Source of the DNA: Odobenus rosmarus divergens
Taxonomy: Eukaryota > Chordata > Mammalia > Carnivora > Odobenidae
NCBI RefSeq assembly: GCF_000321225.1
Contig: NW_004451883.1
Span: forward strand, 188,844 to 252,843
DNA length: 64,000 nt
Reading direction: 5' to 3'
This document shows, piece by piece, positions 1 to 10,504 of this stretch. The translations under genes and the position numbers were made by a program. The notes beneath the pieces are model-generated. The model worked only from the letters and a program-made list of their open reading frames with translations, was not told the DNA's origin and ran no database searches. Numbering within the stretch: the stretch's first letter is position 1; the number at the start of each line of letters is the position of its first letter.

Positions 1-75
1 AACACAAGAAAGAGGAGGACGGGAGCAGACATTTCTAATGTTTATGGAAAACAAAGAGACAAAAGTTGTTGGCTC

Positions 76-277
76 TGGGAGCACCTGGGTGGCTCAGTCG
101 TTGGGCGTCTGCCTTCGGCTTGGGTCACGATCCCAGGGTCCTGGGGTGGAGCCCTGCGTCGGGCTCTCTGCTCCGCAGGAAGCCTGCTTCTCCCTCTCCC
201 ACTCCCCCTGCTTGTGTTCCCTCTCTCGCTGTCTCTCTGTCAAATAAACAAATAAAATCTTTAAAAAAAAATCTATT
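76..277 (+). mobile_element. Carnivore tRNA-Lys SINE, full length
   Basis: Begins with the tRNA-derived head (CCTGGGTGGCTCAGTCG, then GTCTGCCTTCGGCT), continues with a CT-rich body and ends in AATAAA-containing A-rich tail. Flanked by a 15-bp target-site duplication, 61-75 and 278-292 (AAAAGTTGTTGGCTC against AAAAGTCATTGGCTC), which fixes both ends. The 'CCTTCGGCT' head form is that of non-canid caniform SINEs. Open frames across it are incidental. Confidence 0.95.
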
Positions 278-292
278 AAAAGTCATTGGCTC

Positions 293-564
293 AGAAAGAC
301 CCACCTGTCTTCAGCGAGGCCTTGTGAGCTCCGCGGCAGAGACTCTTGAGGTCTGAGACCCCCTTTCAAGGATCCCCATGAGAAAGCTGTGTCCACATCA
401 CACCTGGAAGTCCCTCCTCTTTCTGTCCTTGTGGCGACAGTGCTGGTGGTGACCCGGCAGCCTCAGCCTGGGCCGAGGCGGGAGCCCCGAGCCGCCCTGG
501 ACTCATGGCCAACGTGGTCTCAAAACGATATCAGTCTTCCTTAAGGGTGTCCTTGATAAGCAAC
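293..564. other. Unique spacer, nothing recognised
   Basis: Mixed-composition DNA between two SINEs. No exon, RNA gene or repeat is apparent. Confidence 0.5.
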
Positions 565-579
565 AAAAATCCTTACTTG

Positions 580-734
580 GGGGGCGTCTGGGTGGCTCCA
601 TCAGTTGAGGGTCCGACTCTTGGTTTCAGCTCATGTTGTGATCTCCAAGGTGTGGAGTCTGCTTGGGATTCTCTCCCTCCCTCTTCCCTCTGCCCCTCCC
701 CCCCCTCGCTGAAAAGAACAAAACAAAACAAAAC
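580..734 (+). mobile_element. Carnivore tRNA-Lys SINE, older subtype
   Basis: Head GGGGCGTCTGGGTGGCTC, followed by the 'GTCCGACTCTTGGTTTCAGC' variant and an internally shortened body, with an AAAAC-repeat tail. Flanked by imperfect target-site duplications at 565-579 and 735-748 (AAAAATCCTTACTTG against AAAAACCTAACTTG). Divergence and head type suggest an older subfamily than the copy at 76-277. Confidence 0.9.
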
Positions 735-984
735 AAAAACCTAACTTGCATAAATCGTGACTGTCTTTGTAAACCATCTGTGGGACAAAATGGGGCGGCA
801 CATGCAGCTCCTGGGCCGCACACGGAGGATGCCAACAGCCCAGAGCGAAGCCCTCGCTGCCTCGAGCGCGTGGTGTTCACTGTTTCACATGGAACAGCTG
901 ATACCCGGGTTTTTTTTTCCAACTTGGGTGTTGGCAGATGTGAACAGAGGGAGCCTGTTACAGGAGTGAAACCCCTGGCAGTGT

Positions 985-1790
985 TTTGTTGACAATAATT
1001 CAAATGAAAATCAGGATTTTGGAAAGCCTGTGTCGCCACCATGAACCTGACGGCTCCCCAGTCCTTTTCTGAGCAGTGGACAGTGATGTTCATGGATGTG
1101 ATATCTGAAATGTTGTAGAAGGAAATGTAGCAACACTCAGAAAGTCTGCATAACTCAGTGAAGAAACAGTTTCCAAATGACCGATCACGACATGCAATCT
1201 GCCCGAGGGAAAGATCCACTCAAGGTGCAAGACAGACCAATGCATTGTCCTATAACTGAGGACAGAAGGCTCGCCAACGTGTTTCCAGATTCCACATTCC
1301 AAGGGGTTTTGAGAAATTACCACCGTCAAGTTTGGGTGTAGTATCAAAGCAGATTATCTGTGATTATCTGGAAAAGCCATTAAAACGCTCCGCCCTTCCC
1401 ACTGCGCATCTGTTTGGGGCGGGTTCTCCTCGCTCAGCCCCAGCAAAACAGCATATTGCAGCAGATCATGTGCAGAAGCAGGTATGAGAAATGTTGCCTT
1501 TCCTGTGAGCAGGTGCGAAGAAGAACGGTAAAAGATGAAGCCGTCCTTCCCACTGAATTTTTTTGGGGAAAATATCCTACTTTAGTCATAAACATATATA
1601 CTTTATGTTAACATGTCATGGGGTTATTATTGTTTCTACACGGATTCACAAATATTCTGAAAATTCTTGGTTTTCATTTCTCAGAAGGTAAATATCAATG
1701 GCTCTAACCCACATAAACACCAAATCTTTGGGGTCCTCGATAGCTTTCAGGATGGCAAGGAGTCCCAGAACCCCCAGATGTGAGGGCTGC
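985..1790 (+). pseudogene. hAT DNA transposon relic, transposase C-terminal part and 3' end
   Basis: The + strand carries a decayed hAT-superfamily transposase tail. Around 1308-1490 one frame reads FEKLPPSSLGVVSKQ, then CDYLEK and KPLKRSALP, the position of the family's FWCSIKxEYPxLSxxA dimerisation-domain block, ending in a stop. The AT-rich 3' untranslated part follows (about 1555-1760) and ends near 1790 in a decayed terminal repeat. Stops and frameshifts make it non-functional. The same element occurs inverted at 13909-15360; for example 1604-1620 matches 14054-14070 on the other strand. The Charlie/Buster-type label is from memory; the 5' limit is uncertain because sequence from 740 to 985 may also belong. 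Confidence 0.8.
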
Positions 1791-1867
1791 TGCCCAGCCA
1801 CACAACAGAGCCAGGGGGACCCCTTGGCCCAGAGAGACGTGTACCCAGGGACCAGCTCCTCAATGTC

Positions 1868-1965
1868 CTTTGCTCATTCATTCATTCATTCATTCCGCCG
1901 ACCTCTACTGAGGAGCCTCCGGTTGGGGCCAGGGTGCAGTGAAGGCCGGAGCTCAGCAGCACCTC
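1868..1965 (-). repeat. L2 3' end with (ATTC)n tail
   Basis: An ATTC tetranucleotide run (1874-1895) followed by a decayed 'CTACTGAG..CC..GGGCCAGG' block matches the reverse complement of the L2 LINE 3' terminus, whose tail is TGAA-type. Short and diverged. Confidence 0.55.
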
Positions 1966-3540
1966 GGCCCAGAGAGGGGGGATCATCCCTCCCAAAAGCA
2001 GTGATCCGAGTGGGAACTTGGGAGAAAGTCCAGCAGAGTTGCCGGGTTATGTGGTCCCTCTCTGGGTGCTGTGGGCGTGGGCCTGCTGTGGCCTCAGGAC
2101 CCACGTGGTGGTGACCCTCAGGCTCGTTCGTCTCCCGGCCGTCTGTGTGGCAAAGCTGGCCTCAGGGAGGGGAGGGCTGGTCTGTTGTTTCCACCTCTGG
2201 GTTGAAAACCACTGCGGGAGGTGTAGATGTCAGGGAGGGCCCTGCCAGGCTTGTCTCCGGCAGGCGGGATACAGGGGGTCTGGGCCATACGCGCATGTGT
2301 GCACATACGCCCACCCACACATGTAGAGATCACTTCCCACATGCGCGCACTCACCGCCCACAACCACAGGGAATAAAACAAATTGTTGTAAACAAAACTA
2401 AAATTTCAGATGCTCTTGGCCAATAAAGCAGTGCCTCTCAGTGAAGTCAGTGGAGAGACGGGCGGGAAGAGAGAGCCGGCAGGGCCGGAGTGGGCGCATG
2501 GTCTCCACCCCGACTCTGCATCTGCTCGGGGACACAGGAGACCACAGTCTGAAGTCAGCTGCTTTTAACATGTCCATTTGTGCGGGAGGAAAGGAGCTGT
2601 GATCCCTGCGGCAGGCTGAGGGCTTTCACGGAGGGCAAGTATTTGGTCTAATGGGGTCAGGTGTCACCAAGGCGAGACTCAGCCTCAGAAGACCCCAGTC
2701 TCCTCCCCTCATCTGGTTCCACAGGCCCAACCTCCCAGAGAGGAGGCGATTCATGCCACCACCCCATTCCCATCCTTCTTCCTTGGTGCCCAGGGCTGGG
2801 CCCACGACAGCTCCCCGGGGTGTCACACCCAGCCTGGACCTTGGTCGCTTCCTTTGGAGCAGAGACTGAGAGTAACTTCTCCTCCAGCCCTGCACTCAGA
2901 GCCAGTGCTCAGGGAGCTGGGACGGTCACTGGTCCCCACACTCCCTCTGGGAGGCAGGCACGAGCTCTGTTCTTGCACATACCGGGGACCTGGGATGGTC
3001 ATGGGGTCCCCACACCTCCTCCAGAAAGCCTTTGTCCCCTGTTCATCCCCGACTTCAGTGCCGCCCACCAGCCCTGGAGCTGGGCCCTGGGCTGTTCTTT
3101 CCAGAACCACACCCAGGTGGGGAGGCCGGCGACCCTGCCCCCACAGTCACTGCTGGGGCGTCTCCCTGAGGGGGAAGGTCCTCGGGATGATGGAGCATGT
3201 CTCCCATCTCCCATCTCTGCTGCCTGGTCTACCCACCGCCCGTTATATTCTCAACCTGCCCGGCCACCTGTTGGCCCACAGAGTCTCTGGTCTGCCAGGG
3301 TCTGTAGGACCCTGAGGCCTCCACCAGGCAGATCCGCACACCTACATTTCTGCCTGGCTGCAGAGGTATCTCAGACTGACTTCTGATGGAAGGATATGGA
3401 GGCTCTCCCAGGTCCTACTAGGGAGAGGAACAGGTCGGAGGCCCTTTCTGTGCAAGATGCACAGTCTTGGTCTTATGCCATATGCTCTCTGCATGGCCCG
3501 CTTACCACCCTGGGACCCTGAGTACACACTCCCAGGGCAG
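1966..3540. other. GC-rich unique DNA, no gene seen
   Basis: Mostly GC-rich sequence with a degenerate CA/TG patch near 2285-2350. A 241-codon open frame on + (2661-3386) overlaps other open frames on both strands, is rich in Pro/Ser/Gly and shows no domain or exon-like boundaries, so it is not called. A block around 2199-2217 resembles the terminal repeat of MER5-type hAT elements but has no partner end. Confidence 0.5.
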
Positions 3541-3905
3541 GAGACGCCGCATGGGACAGAGGTGTTGCTTAGCAAGAGCACTGGACAATTAAACATGAAA
3601 TATTCATCCAATTATTTGTCTAACAAATGAACTTAGTTCATCATGAAAAATGGAATTAGTTTTATTTATCGGGTGCATGAACGTCGAAGCAGGCCAACTT
3701 TAAATGCATATAATATGTACAGTGACTATTTCTAGCACAATAAAGCCAATTATTTTTAAAAATAAAGTCTAGTGCTGGTGAGAGCATATCTGTAGCAACT
3801 GTGGTAGTTATCCTTGCCTATTTTTGAGCAATGAAAAGTCAAAACTATGCAAATGGCTCTAAGTGCACTTCCATAATAAAATGGTAAGTACTTGCAGGCA
3901 GAAAC
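3540..3905. promoter_or_regulatory. AT-balanced island, possible conserved noncoding element
   Basis: About 360 bp of lower-GC, non-repetitive sequence set in GC-rich DNA. It holds several homeodomain-like cores (CAATTAAAC, CCAATTATT, GAATTAG) and an octamer-like ATGCAAAT at 3848-3855. It does not look like a known transposon. Composition alone suggests constraint; function is unproven. Confidence 0.3.
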
Positions 3906-4129
3906 TTTCTCAGCTCGAAGACCCTTGCCGTTTCTCTGCAGCATCTGGCGGGAGGACAGATGCTGCCTTGCGGTCACCATGGCCTTCATGGTCCTGGGGT
4001 GCACGCAGGTGGAGGGGAGAGGGCAGGGCCACCCTTTCGGTGGGGCTGACCCTCGGTGTCACTCTTCCCCGCCTCTTCTCACGCATGTGGCTGGTCGCTG
4101 AACAAGGTCTCTGTGCGTCCCTCCCTGCG

Positions 4130-4335
4130 CTGGCCACTCATCCACTCTTACCCGGATTGGTCTCCAGTCCTGTCCCCACGTCTGCCACCAGAATCCCCTT
4201 TCAGAACACTAGGTCAGGCCTCTCTGTGCCTAACACCCTCTCCCCTTGCCCCCAGGCCCCAGCAAGTAACACCTGTTTCCCTTGGACACCTGGCACTGGT
4301 TCCCCATCTGCATGGCCCCCAGGGGCGTGACCTCT
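4130..4335 (+). repeat. Probable L2 LINE fragment
   Basis: The run 'GGTCTCCAGTCCTGTCCCC .. ACTGGTTCCCCATCTGC' follows the order of blocks in the L2 LINE 3' coding region (TGGTCTCC..., then TGGCTCCCCATTGC). Diverged; no open frame remains. Confidence 0.45.
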
Positions 4336-4577
4336 CAGGAGGGCCCTGCTCTGTGTCTGTCAGTGGAAGGCTCTGGGTCTCACATTCACGTAAGTTTTTA
4401 TTGTAGGCCCCACAGTGTGAGCAGAAAAAGGATAGAGTGTAAAGCTGACGCACTGCTCCCCTGAGGAGGCCCCCCCGCCCCGGCCCCGTGGACTCTTGTG
4501 TTCAGGTAGGGACACCCCCCTCCGCCTCCGCCCAGTTAGGAACTGGACTCCCTGTTTTCTGGGTCTGAAGGATGATG

Positions 4578-4905
4578 CCTGTATCCGTCTGGGTTCTCCA
4601 GAGAAACAGAACCAACAGGACATAAAAGGAGATTTTATTTTGAGGAATTCTTAAGCAATGAGCCAGATAGAAAAGGGACGGATTCCTCCTGCTTCTGCCT
4701 TTTTATTCTGTGCCAGCCCTCAAAGTGTTGGAGAGAGAGGCCATCCCCCCGGGGAGGCCCTCTGCTGTACCGAATCCACCAGGGCAAATGCGAGCCTCAC
4801 GCAGAAACACCCTCAGATACATCCAGACACAAAGCGTCATCAGATATAGCTGGGCCCCCTCGGATCCGGTGCAGCTCACGCTGCGACCTGGCCGTCACCA
4901 CGCTG
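4578..4905. mobile_element. LTR-like repeat, same family as 22695-23097
   Basis: Starts TGCCTGTATCCGTCTGGG, then TTCTCCAGAGAAACAGAACC, and ends near GGCCGTCACCA. The 'CTCCAGAGAAACAGAACCA' block, the TTTATTTT-AGGAATT block and the terminal CATCA-like end are shared with the copy at 22695-23097. TG...CA ends fit a solo LTR of an old retrovirus-like element. I do not name the family. No coding remains. Confidence 0.65.
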
Positions 4906-5357
4906 ACCACCCGTCTCTGCACCTCTGGGCACGGAACCGACGCAGAACACAGCTACGCGGTTTGTGCCAGCCCATGTGACATTCAGAACACCCCCAGGAC
5001 GGTCCCTCTGCCTAGTCCCTCTGCCCAGGAAAGAAAAGGGTCAGTCACAGCCGCTCACCCGGGAGGGGCTCTGCCTGCTCTGGGATTGAATGTGCCCTGT
5101 CCTTCTTTCCATGGCTGTCCAACGTCTCTACAGCTGTAACTTTCCTTCCCCAGTGGGCTGCTGATTCCCACTTTAAAGTACTACAAGGAGGCAGAAGACC
5201 CTCACGGTGGCTGCAGATGGAGAATTGTGGCCCCGAGACTCCTCCGCCCGCATCCCACATCCCCCCACTTGGGACCTGCTGCCTTTCCTCTCCAGGCTGC
5301 CATCCCTCCCTCCAGGCCCCCACCCCAGGGCCCGGGCGCCAGAGGTTCTCCGGGCTT
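4906..5357. other. Unique GC-rich DNA
   Basis: No gene, RNA or repeat recognised. Short open frames on both strands have no recognisable similarity. Confidence 0.45.
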
Positions 5358-5373
5358 TGTTGTATTCCTTTCT

Positions 5374-5576
5374 TTTTTTTTTTTTTTTTAAAGATTTTAT
5401 TTATTTATTTGAGAGGGAGAGAATGAGAGACAGAGAGCACGAGAGGGAAGAGGGTCAGAGGGAGAAGCAGACTCCCTGCTGAGCAGGGAGCCCGATGTGG
5501 GACTCGATCCCGGGACTCCAGGATCATGACCTGAGCCGAAGGCAGTCGCTTAACCAACTGAGCCACCCAGGCGCCC
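5374..5576 (-). mobile_element. Carnivore tRNA-Lys SINE, full length
   Basis: Reverse-strand copy: poly-T and TTTATTTATTTATTTGAGAG at left, head complement 'AGTTGGTTAAGCGACTGCCTTCGG' region at right, ending CCACCCAGGCGCC. Exact 16-bp target-site duplication TGTTGTATTCCTTTCT at 5358-5373 and 5577-5592. The identical duplication and long pure poly-T indicate a recent insertion. Confidence 0.97.
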
Positions 5577-5592
5577 TGTTGTATTCCTTTCT

Positions 5593-6250
5593 GATGGATC
5601 CATCCACTTCCCTCTACGTTTTGGTGTGTCAGGGAGCCTGGACTTGGGTGCAAAAGCCAGGGGCACGCTAGTGACCCATCATATCACCCCCCAGAGTCGC
5701 GGCAAAGACCCGACTCTGCCACCTCTCATCTGCATCCCCCTGAGAAAATCCTCTCCCTCACTTAAGAATAGAGATATTCTTAACAGGAAACCAAGTGATA
5801 ATAAAATCCTCCTAAGACATTGAGTGCGTGCTCCTCTTTCACCAGTTGCCCCAGTATTTCTCTTTGTGGCCATTCTGCCCAGGCCAGGGTCTAATCCGAG
5901 ATCAGATTTCATGCATCCGCAGGGTCTTTTTTCTCGGGAATGGTTGCTCAGCCTTCCCATCTTCTCTAAACTTGACTGCCCTGGAGAGTGAGGGCAATCA
6001 TTTTGCAGGATGGCCCCAGGGTTGGGTTCAGGACCCCACAGAGGTGAGGCTGTAGGAGGCCCAGCGTCTACTGCTCGGGCCCCAGGCCTGCCGCAGTTTT
6101 TTTATTAAGTGACTTCCTACTTTGCACTGAATCAGCACTTGTGAGGCCACAGTCTGAATTCCTATCAACCCTCAACTCTCCAACGGCTGCTGCTTCTGGT
6201 CTGGGTCATTTACAACCTGGGTGGTGACCGACTGGTGTTCTCAGGTTCTG
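5593..6250. other. Unique DNA, nothing recognised
   Basis: Mixed composition, stop-rich in most frames. I see no exon, RNA gene or recognisable repeat. Confidence 0.45.
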
Positions 6251-6299
6251 CGATCCTGTCCACATTTATTCCTTCACACTTCCCTGTAGGGAAGAGCTT

Positions 6300-6440
6300 T
6301 CCTTTCCCCATTCATTTATCCGTCTTTTTTTTGTAGCAGCTCGCACTCATGGACTCCTGCTCTATTATATGGGTTAAAACCAGTTACTACTGCTATTTAT
6401 GTTGAGGCTCAAACGGCCCCACATTTGGCCATGGAGGGCG
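6300..6440 (-). repeat. Ancient interspersed repeat, family uncertain (L1M-like)
   Basis: The order of blocks 'CACTCATGGACTCCTG', 'TATTATATGGGTTA', 'ACTACTGCTATTTATGTTGA', 'CACATTTGGCC' is a common mammalian dispersed sequence I associate with old L1 3' regions. Strand and family are not certain. Confidence 0.4.
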
Positions 6441-6812
6441 TTTCTGAGTAACAGAAACAGCCTGGGTGACACCTGCTTGGGGCCACTTACGTCTCAGAGG
6501 TCACAGGACAAATGGGTGGGCTGGGCAGCGATGGTGCCCTCAGCTGCCTGGATCACACATAGGCCAGGTGCGTCCCCCAGCCTGGAGGCCGAGCCAGCTA
6601 GACAGGACGTGCGCATCCCTAACCCCAAGCCTCGCTGCTGAGCGCCGGCGGAACTCGTCCCCCCAGACCTGCAGCATCTCCAGGACCCCTCGGCCAGGAG
6701 GGACCTTCATCCTCTGAGCCGTCTGCCACCCCAGGGGGAGCCACCTTCCACCTGCCTGCTCCCACGTTCCCAGGCGCTGCAAACGGAGGCAGGCTGTTTG
6801 GGAAAGCACTTG
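6441..6812. other. Unique GC-rich DNA
   Basis: Nothing recognisable. Open frames on both strands are short and unlike known proteins. Confidence 0.4.
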
Positions 6813-7195
6813 GCAGCACATAACACGAATCATAAAATTGTTTGTTCCGTTTGACCTCGCGGTGACATTTCTGGGAAATCGTTCTAAAAGAAAATTCCAA
6901 AAATGGACAAAAGCCTATGCATGAAGAGGTTTATTGCAGAATTATACAACTCCCAAAGTAAATTGGATGCCTGTCGGTCGGGCAATGGGTAGGTAATTTA
7001 TGGCATGCTGAATGGATTGAATATTATATTGCCTCTAATATAATTCTCAAGATTATTAAGTAACAAGACAAATGTGTGATGTATTATTGAGTAGGAAAAT
7101 GCAGAGTTCAAACCCTTGTGTGTACATTGAGTAGGACTACAGATAATAATGCCCACGATATCATCCACAATAATGTGGGTAAAAAGATTTCCTTT
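6813..7195 (+). mobile_element. Old L1 (L1M/L1ME-type) 3' fragment
   Basis: Sense-strand L1 blocks in order: 'TTGTTCCGTTTGACCTCGC' (for TTTGACCCAGC), 'AAGAGGTTTATTGCAGAATTAT', 'GGGTAGGTAATTTATGGCA', 'GGAAAATGC'. These cover the ORF2 end and start of the 3' UTR of an ancient L1. No poly-A end or target-site duplication is seen; heavily mutated, so long dead. Confidence 0.75.
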
Positions 7196-7455
7196 TCCCG
7201 AATAGCTGACTTGAGGGTTCCTCTGGGGGGAGTTGGGAGGTGTCTGAGTTCTTTGTACACCTCGGGGAGGAGGGGCTCAGGTCTGGGGGCCTCCTCTAAT
7301 GCAGCCCTGACATTTGGTGCAAGTGTGAGCATCCCACAGATGAAGACGGTCCCTCTAACCTGGACAAGGCTGGACCAGCACAGAGAAGTCAGGCTGTGCT
7401 CCCTCAGACCCCCATCTGGGCCCAATGCACCTGGCCTCCAGGTGCGTCCGGGGGT
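7196..7455. other. Unique spacer
   Basis: Between an L1M fragment and the start of a G-rich minisatellite. Nothing else recognised. Confidence 0.4.
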
Positions 7456-7553
7456 CCAGGGGGCATGATGTGTGTGCCCTGGTGTCTGGGCGGGGACGAC
7501 GTGTGCGACCCTGTGTCTGGGGGGCGTGATGCGTGCATCTCAGTATCTGGGCA
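7456..7553. repeat. Left arm of a G-rich minisatellite
   Basis: Three diverged units of the pattern GGGGGCGTGATGCGTGCA-TCTC-GTATCTGGG. The same unit resumes at 7965 after an inserted LTR, so this is the left part of one interrupted array. Confidence 0.8.
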
Positions 7554-7555
7554 AA

Positions 7556-7947
7556 AATTAAATGTCCTTACTATTTACAGCCCACTGATAGATACCTAGA
7601 GTACGCGGAGCGTGACCTTCAAGGAGCTCATGGCCGTCTTCGTGCCTTCATGTTTATGTTTTAATAAAAACTGAACGTACCCTTATCTTAACAGCAGCTA
7701 GCTCCTCAAGGTCCTGAAAACCTTGCTTCCAAATTCCTTAGAGACTCTATCTCGAGCCCCCCTCCCTCCCCAAACTTAAAAGTATATGATCAGTCCCCCC
7801 TCACAACCCCGGTGCAGCTCTTCCTGCCCACGGGTCCCGTCCCCGGGCTTTAGTAGAACCACCTTTTTGCACCAAAGATGTCTCAAGAATTCTTTCTTGG
7901 CCGTCGGCTCCGGATCCCAATCTCACCAACATTCCAAAAACTACATC
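7556..7947 (+). mobile_element. Solo LTR of a class I-type endogenous retrovirus
   Basis: LTR-like sequence with a TATA-like AAAAGTATATGATC (7778-7791), a C-rich stretch, and a decayed poly-A signal in 'GCTTTAGTAGAACC' (about 7848-7861), then TTTTTGCACC and a terminal CATCA near 7947. This arrangement (U3 TATA, R poly-A signal, short U5) is that of gammaretrovirus-like LTRs of carnivores. No gag, pol, env or primer-binding region follows, so only a solo LTR remains. The 5' limit is uncertain by a few tens of bases. It sits inside a minisatellite. Confidence 0.75.
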
Positions 7948-7964
7948 AGCGTGTCCCCCAGAGT

Positions 7965-8330
7965 CTAGGCTGGGGGGGGGCGGCAGGCGGAGGGGGTTGG
8001 TGAAGTGTGTGCTGTCCCGGTGTCTGCTGGGATGGGGGGTGACCCGTGCATCCCAGTGTCTGGGGGGGGTTGGCCCGTGCATCCTGGTGTCTGGGGGGGT
8101 GGTGAAGGGTGCATTGCCTTCATGTCCGGGCGGGGGAGTGGGGGGGGGAGTGACGCATGCGTCCCAGTGTTGGGCGGGGGGTGGGGCCAGGTGAAGTGTG
8201 TATCCCAGTGTCTGGGTGGGGAGTGACCTGTGTATCCCAGTATTTGGGCAAGGGGTGACCTCTGCATCCCGGTGTCTGGGTGGGGGGGTGGGGGGGAGTG
8301 ACACGTGCGTTGCCCCGGTGTCTGCTTGGC
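7965..8330. repeat. Right arm of G-rich minisatellite
   Basis: About eight to ten diverged units of roughly 35-45 bp, typified by 'GTGACCCGTGCATCCCAGTG' followed by TCTGGGGGGG. Units differ in length because of runs of 7-10 G. The G-rich strand has many closely spaced G runs, giving strong G-quadruplex potential. Proline/histidine-rich antisense frames (within 7801-8499) come from the repeat and are not genes. Confidence 0.9.
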
Positions 8331-8469
8331 CTCTGGAGGAAAAACAATCTCCCATGGGTGTCCCGGGTTGAAAAGTTAAGGGACCAGCTGGCCTGAGCCC
8401 CGCCACTCCTGGGGTCTCCAGTGGAAAGGGGTCACCAGGAAGAGCAGCTCCCACCGAGGCTGCTCCAGC

Positions 8470-8745
8470 AAAATGAACATATATGTAAATATATGTCATA
8501 TTATTTACATATGTGAATAACAGTCAGAAAAATATTGGGGATACTTAAGAATATGTAAAATGACAAGAAAAACAAACAAGTCCCACGATGCCATTCCAGG
8601 GGAACAGAGCTTATGGCCTTTCAGCGGTGCCTGGGTGTGAATCTCCAATAAACATCCTACTGTAGCTGCTTTTATTGGTGAACATTTTTAGCGTCTGTCA
8701 TTTTTTAGATTATTTTTCTTTAGCAGAAAAAAATTTTTTTAAATT
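8470..8745. repeat. AT-rich block, possible old L1 fragment
   Basis: AT-rich stretch with an imperfect palindromic 'ACATATATGTAAATATATGT' start and an A-rich/'CCCACGATGCCATTCCAGGGGAACAG' part that resembles the reverse of an L1ME 3' region. Weakly supported. Confidence 0.35.
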
Positions 8746-10504
8746 TTGCAGATGCAAAGAGTCATCTTTCCACCTAATGGGTGCCGTGTGTTCTCTGTAA
8801 AGGGTGCGTGCAAGTCGGATCTCGAGGATGTGTCTGCGGGATGGAGCTGGGTGGCCGGAATTCCGGCCAGCTCAGCCACTCCACAGTGGGTAGCGATGCC
8901 CTTAGCTTTTCCCGCTGGGAAATGGGACAAGCCGATTGCAGCCCTGGGGGCTCAGGCACCCCACAGAAGGGCCCGTGAAGGTCAGTCCTCATCACTGCTG
9001 TGTTGGTAACGGGCTGCAGCTCATCTACTGTCTCCTGGGTCATGTGGGTCCCAGCCAGCATTCTGGGAGTTGAATGGGATCCTTGCTTGTCCAGAGTGTC
9101 CGGGTCAGTGCCCAGTCAGCCACTCTGACCTTCAGGGATGAAGACAAGTGTCCCTTCTCATGGGGGGGTGGTGCATGACAGGTTTTGCCACCAGACGCTG
9201 GGCCTGGTAGCCAAGGCGGTGAGGGCCGGGACAGGGGAGGGTAATTTCGATGAGCAGTCGGAGGCTCGGGGCCCTGAGCCGCAGCCAGGGAAGTTATCTG
9301 AGCAGGCCTTCAGTAGCGGATCGAATGCACCCGAGTCTCCTCCCCCGAAGCAGTGACCTGCAGTGACCTTCATGCAGGCCAAGCTGGGAAATGCCCCCAA
9401 GAGGAGGGAGGGCCTTGGGATGGTCTCCGCGGAAGATGAAGCTGCCAGGAGAAGCAAGAATGTGCAGCTTGGGAATGAGGCTGCTGCAGGTCGGGCCTGG
9501 TTCTGGACACCACAGTCAGGGCCTCGAGGGACAGACCGTACAAGTGAGAGGGCGTGAGGTGACAGGCTGAGGGCCGCATGGGATGGTGCCCCAGGGCCTG
9601 ACAAGCTCTTCCACTGTTACTCAGGGCCTCCCCTGCCTGGGCACTCTCCCTGATGATGACCGGGCTCCCAGCAAAGTGGCCTGCAACGTGGCCCAGCACC
9701 AGGGGAGGCCATCAGAGCCCACAGAGCCAGGGCCAGTCACCCACCATGGCCCAGCCCTGTGGACTGCTCCCACGCACCTGCCGTGGGCACACGGCCGGCC
9801 ACATGCAGGGCAGCTACTGGGGGAAGGCCCTCTCATCCTGGAGAAGGGAGGGTCACCTGGTTCCATCCTTGCCCACCCAGGAGAGACCGTCCAGCCTCTG
9901 AGCCTGACCCTCTGGGACACGGTGAGAGAGCCAGGTATCACCAAGATGCTTTCAACGGCCTCGTCTGGAGGCTGGCACACACTACAGCTCCCGTGTTGGG
10001 AGAGGGCCCAAGTGGGGCTGCGTCCCGCTGTCAGGGGCAGCTCCCTTCAGCTGTCCTACTATTTGCCTCCCACTAATTCAAACCCTGGGCACCCAAAGCT
10101 CGCCCCTCGTGAATACACAAGGCCCAGGGCTAAGGGGTCAAGTGTTGGAGAGGAAGGGGACACATCTCCCTCCCACCCCGTGCAGTCTCTGCGGGGAGGA
10201 GGTGGGGGCCAGCACCCAAAGGCCGTGGCCCCACCTGGTGTGTGGTGTGTCCTTAGGGAATGTCCCTGCATCCGGTCAATGTCAGCGAAGCCACGGCCCA
10301 GTGTCTGCCCGAGGCACAGGGACACCCTCCTGTCCCCACCAGGGCCAGCTGCTGTCACCTGGGCCCGGCCGAGCGGAGTAGGCCAGCCACATGCCGGAAG
10401 TTGACAAGATCCACAGAGAGCGATCCAGGATCCAGCGTCTCCTGAGCCGGACGGGCAGCCACGCGCGCCCAGGACGCTAGCTAGTGCCGCTCACGGGCAT
10501 ACGG
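8746..10504. other. GC-rich unique DNA, no gene seen
   Basis: About 1.75 kb without recognisable repeats. Several frames stay open, the longest + 9583-10404 (273 codons), but they overlap open frames on the other strand, are low in hydrophobic patterning and match no family I know. Not called as genes. A transcript with short exons could not be excluded by eye. Confidence 0.45.

Noticed and set aside
81..150. tRNA-Lys-like sequence in SINE heads as tRNA genes
   Set aside because: These are SINE promoter regions with mutated tRNA arms and belong to the mobile elements.
2199..2217. MER5-like terminal repeat (GGTTGAAAACCACTGC)
   Set aside because: No partner terminus or internal MER5 sequence found nearby.
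2661..3386. 241-codon + frame as a gene
   Set aside because: Pro/Ser/Gly-rich, no domain, overlapped by other open frames on both strands.
7556..7947. Retroviral coding region near the LTR
   Set aside because: Flanks are minisatellite on both sides; no gag, pol or env text is present.
7965..8330. CRISPR-like regularly spaced repeats
   Set aside because: Units are contiguous and diverged, with no spacers, in a mammalian genome; it is a minisatellite.
7801..8499. 232-codon - strand frame
   Set aside because: Covers the LTR and G-rich minisatellite; the composition mirrors the repeat, not a protein family.
9583..10404. 273-codon + frame as a gene
   Set aside because: Overlapping open frames on both strands and no recognisable domain; GC-rich stop-poor DNA.
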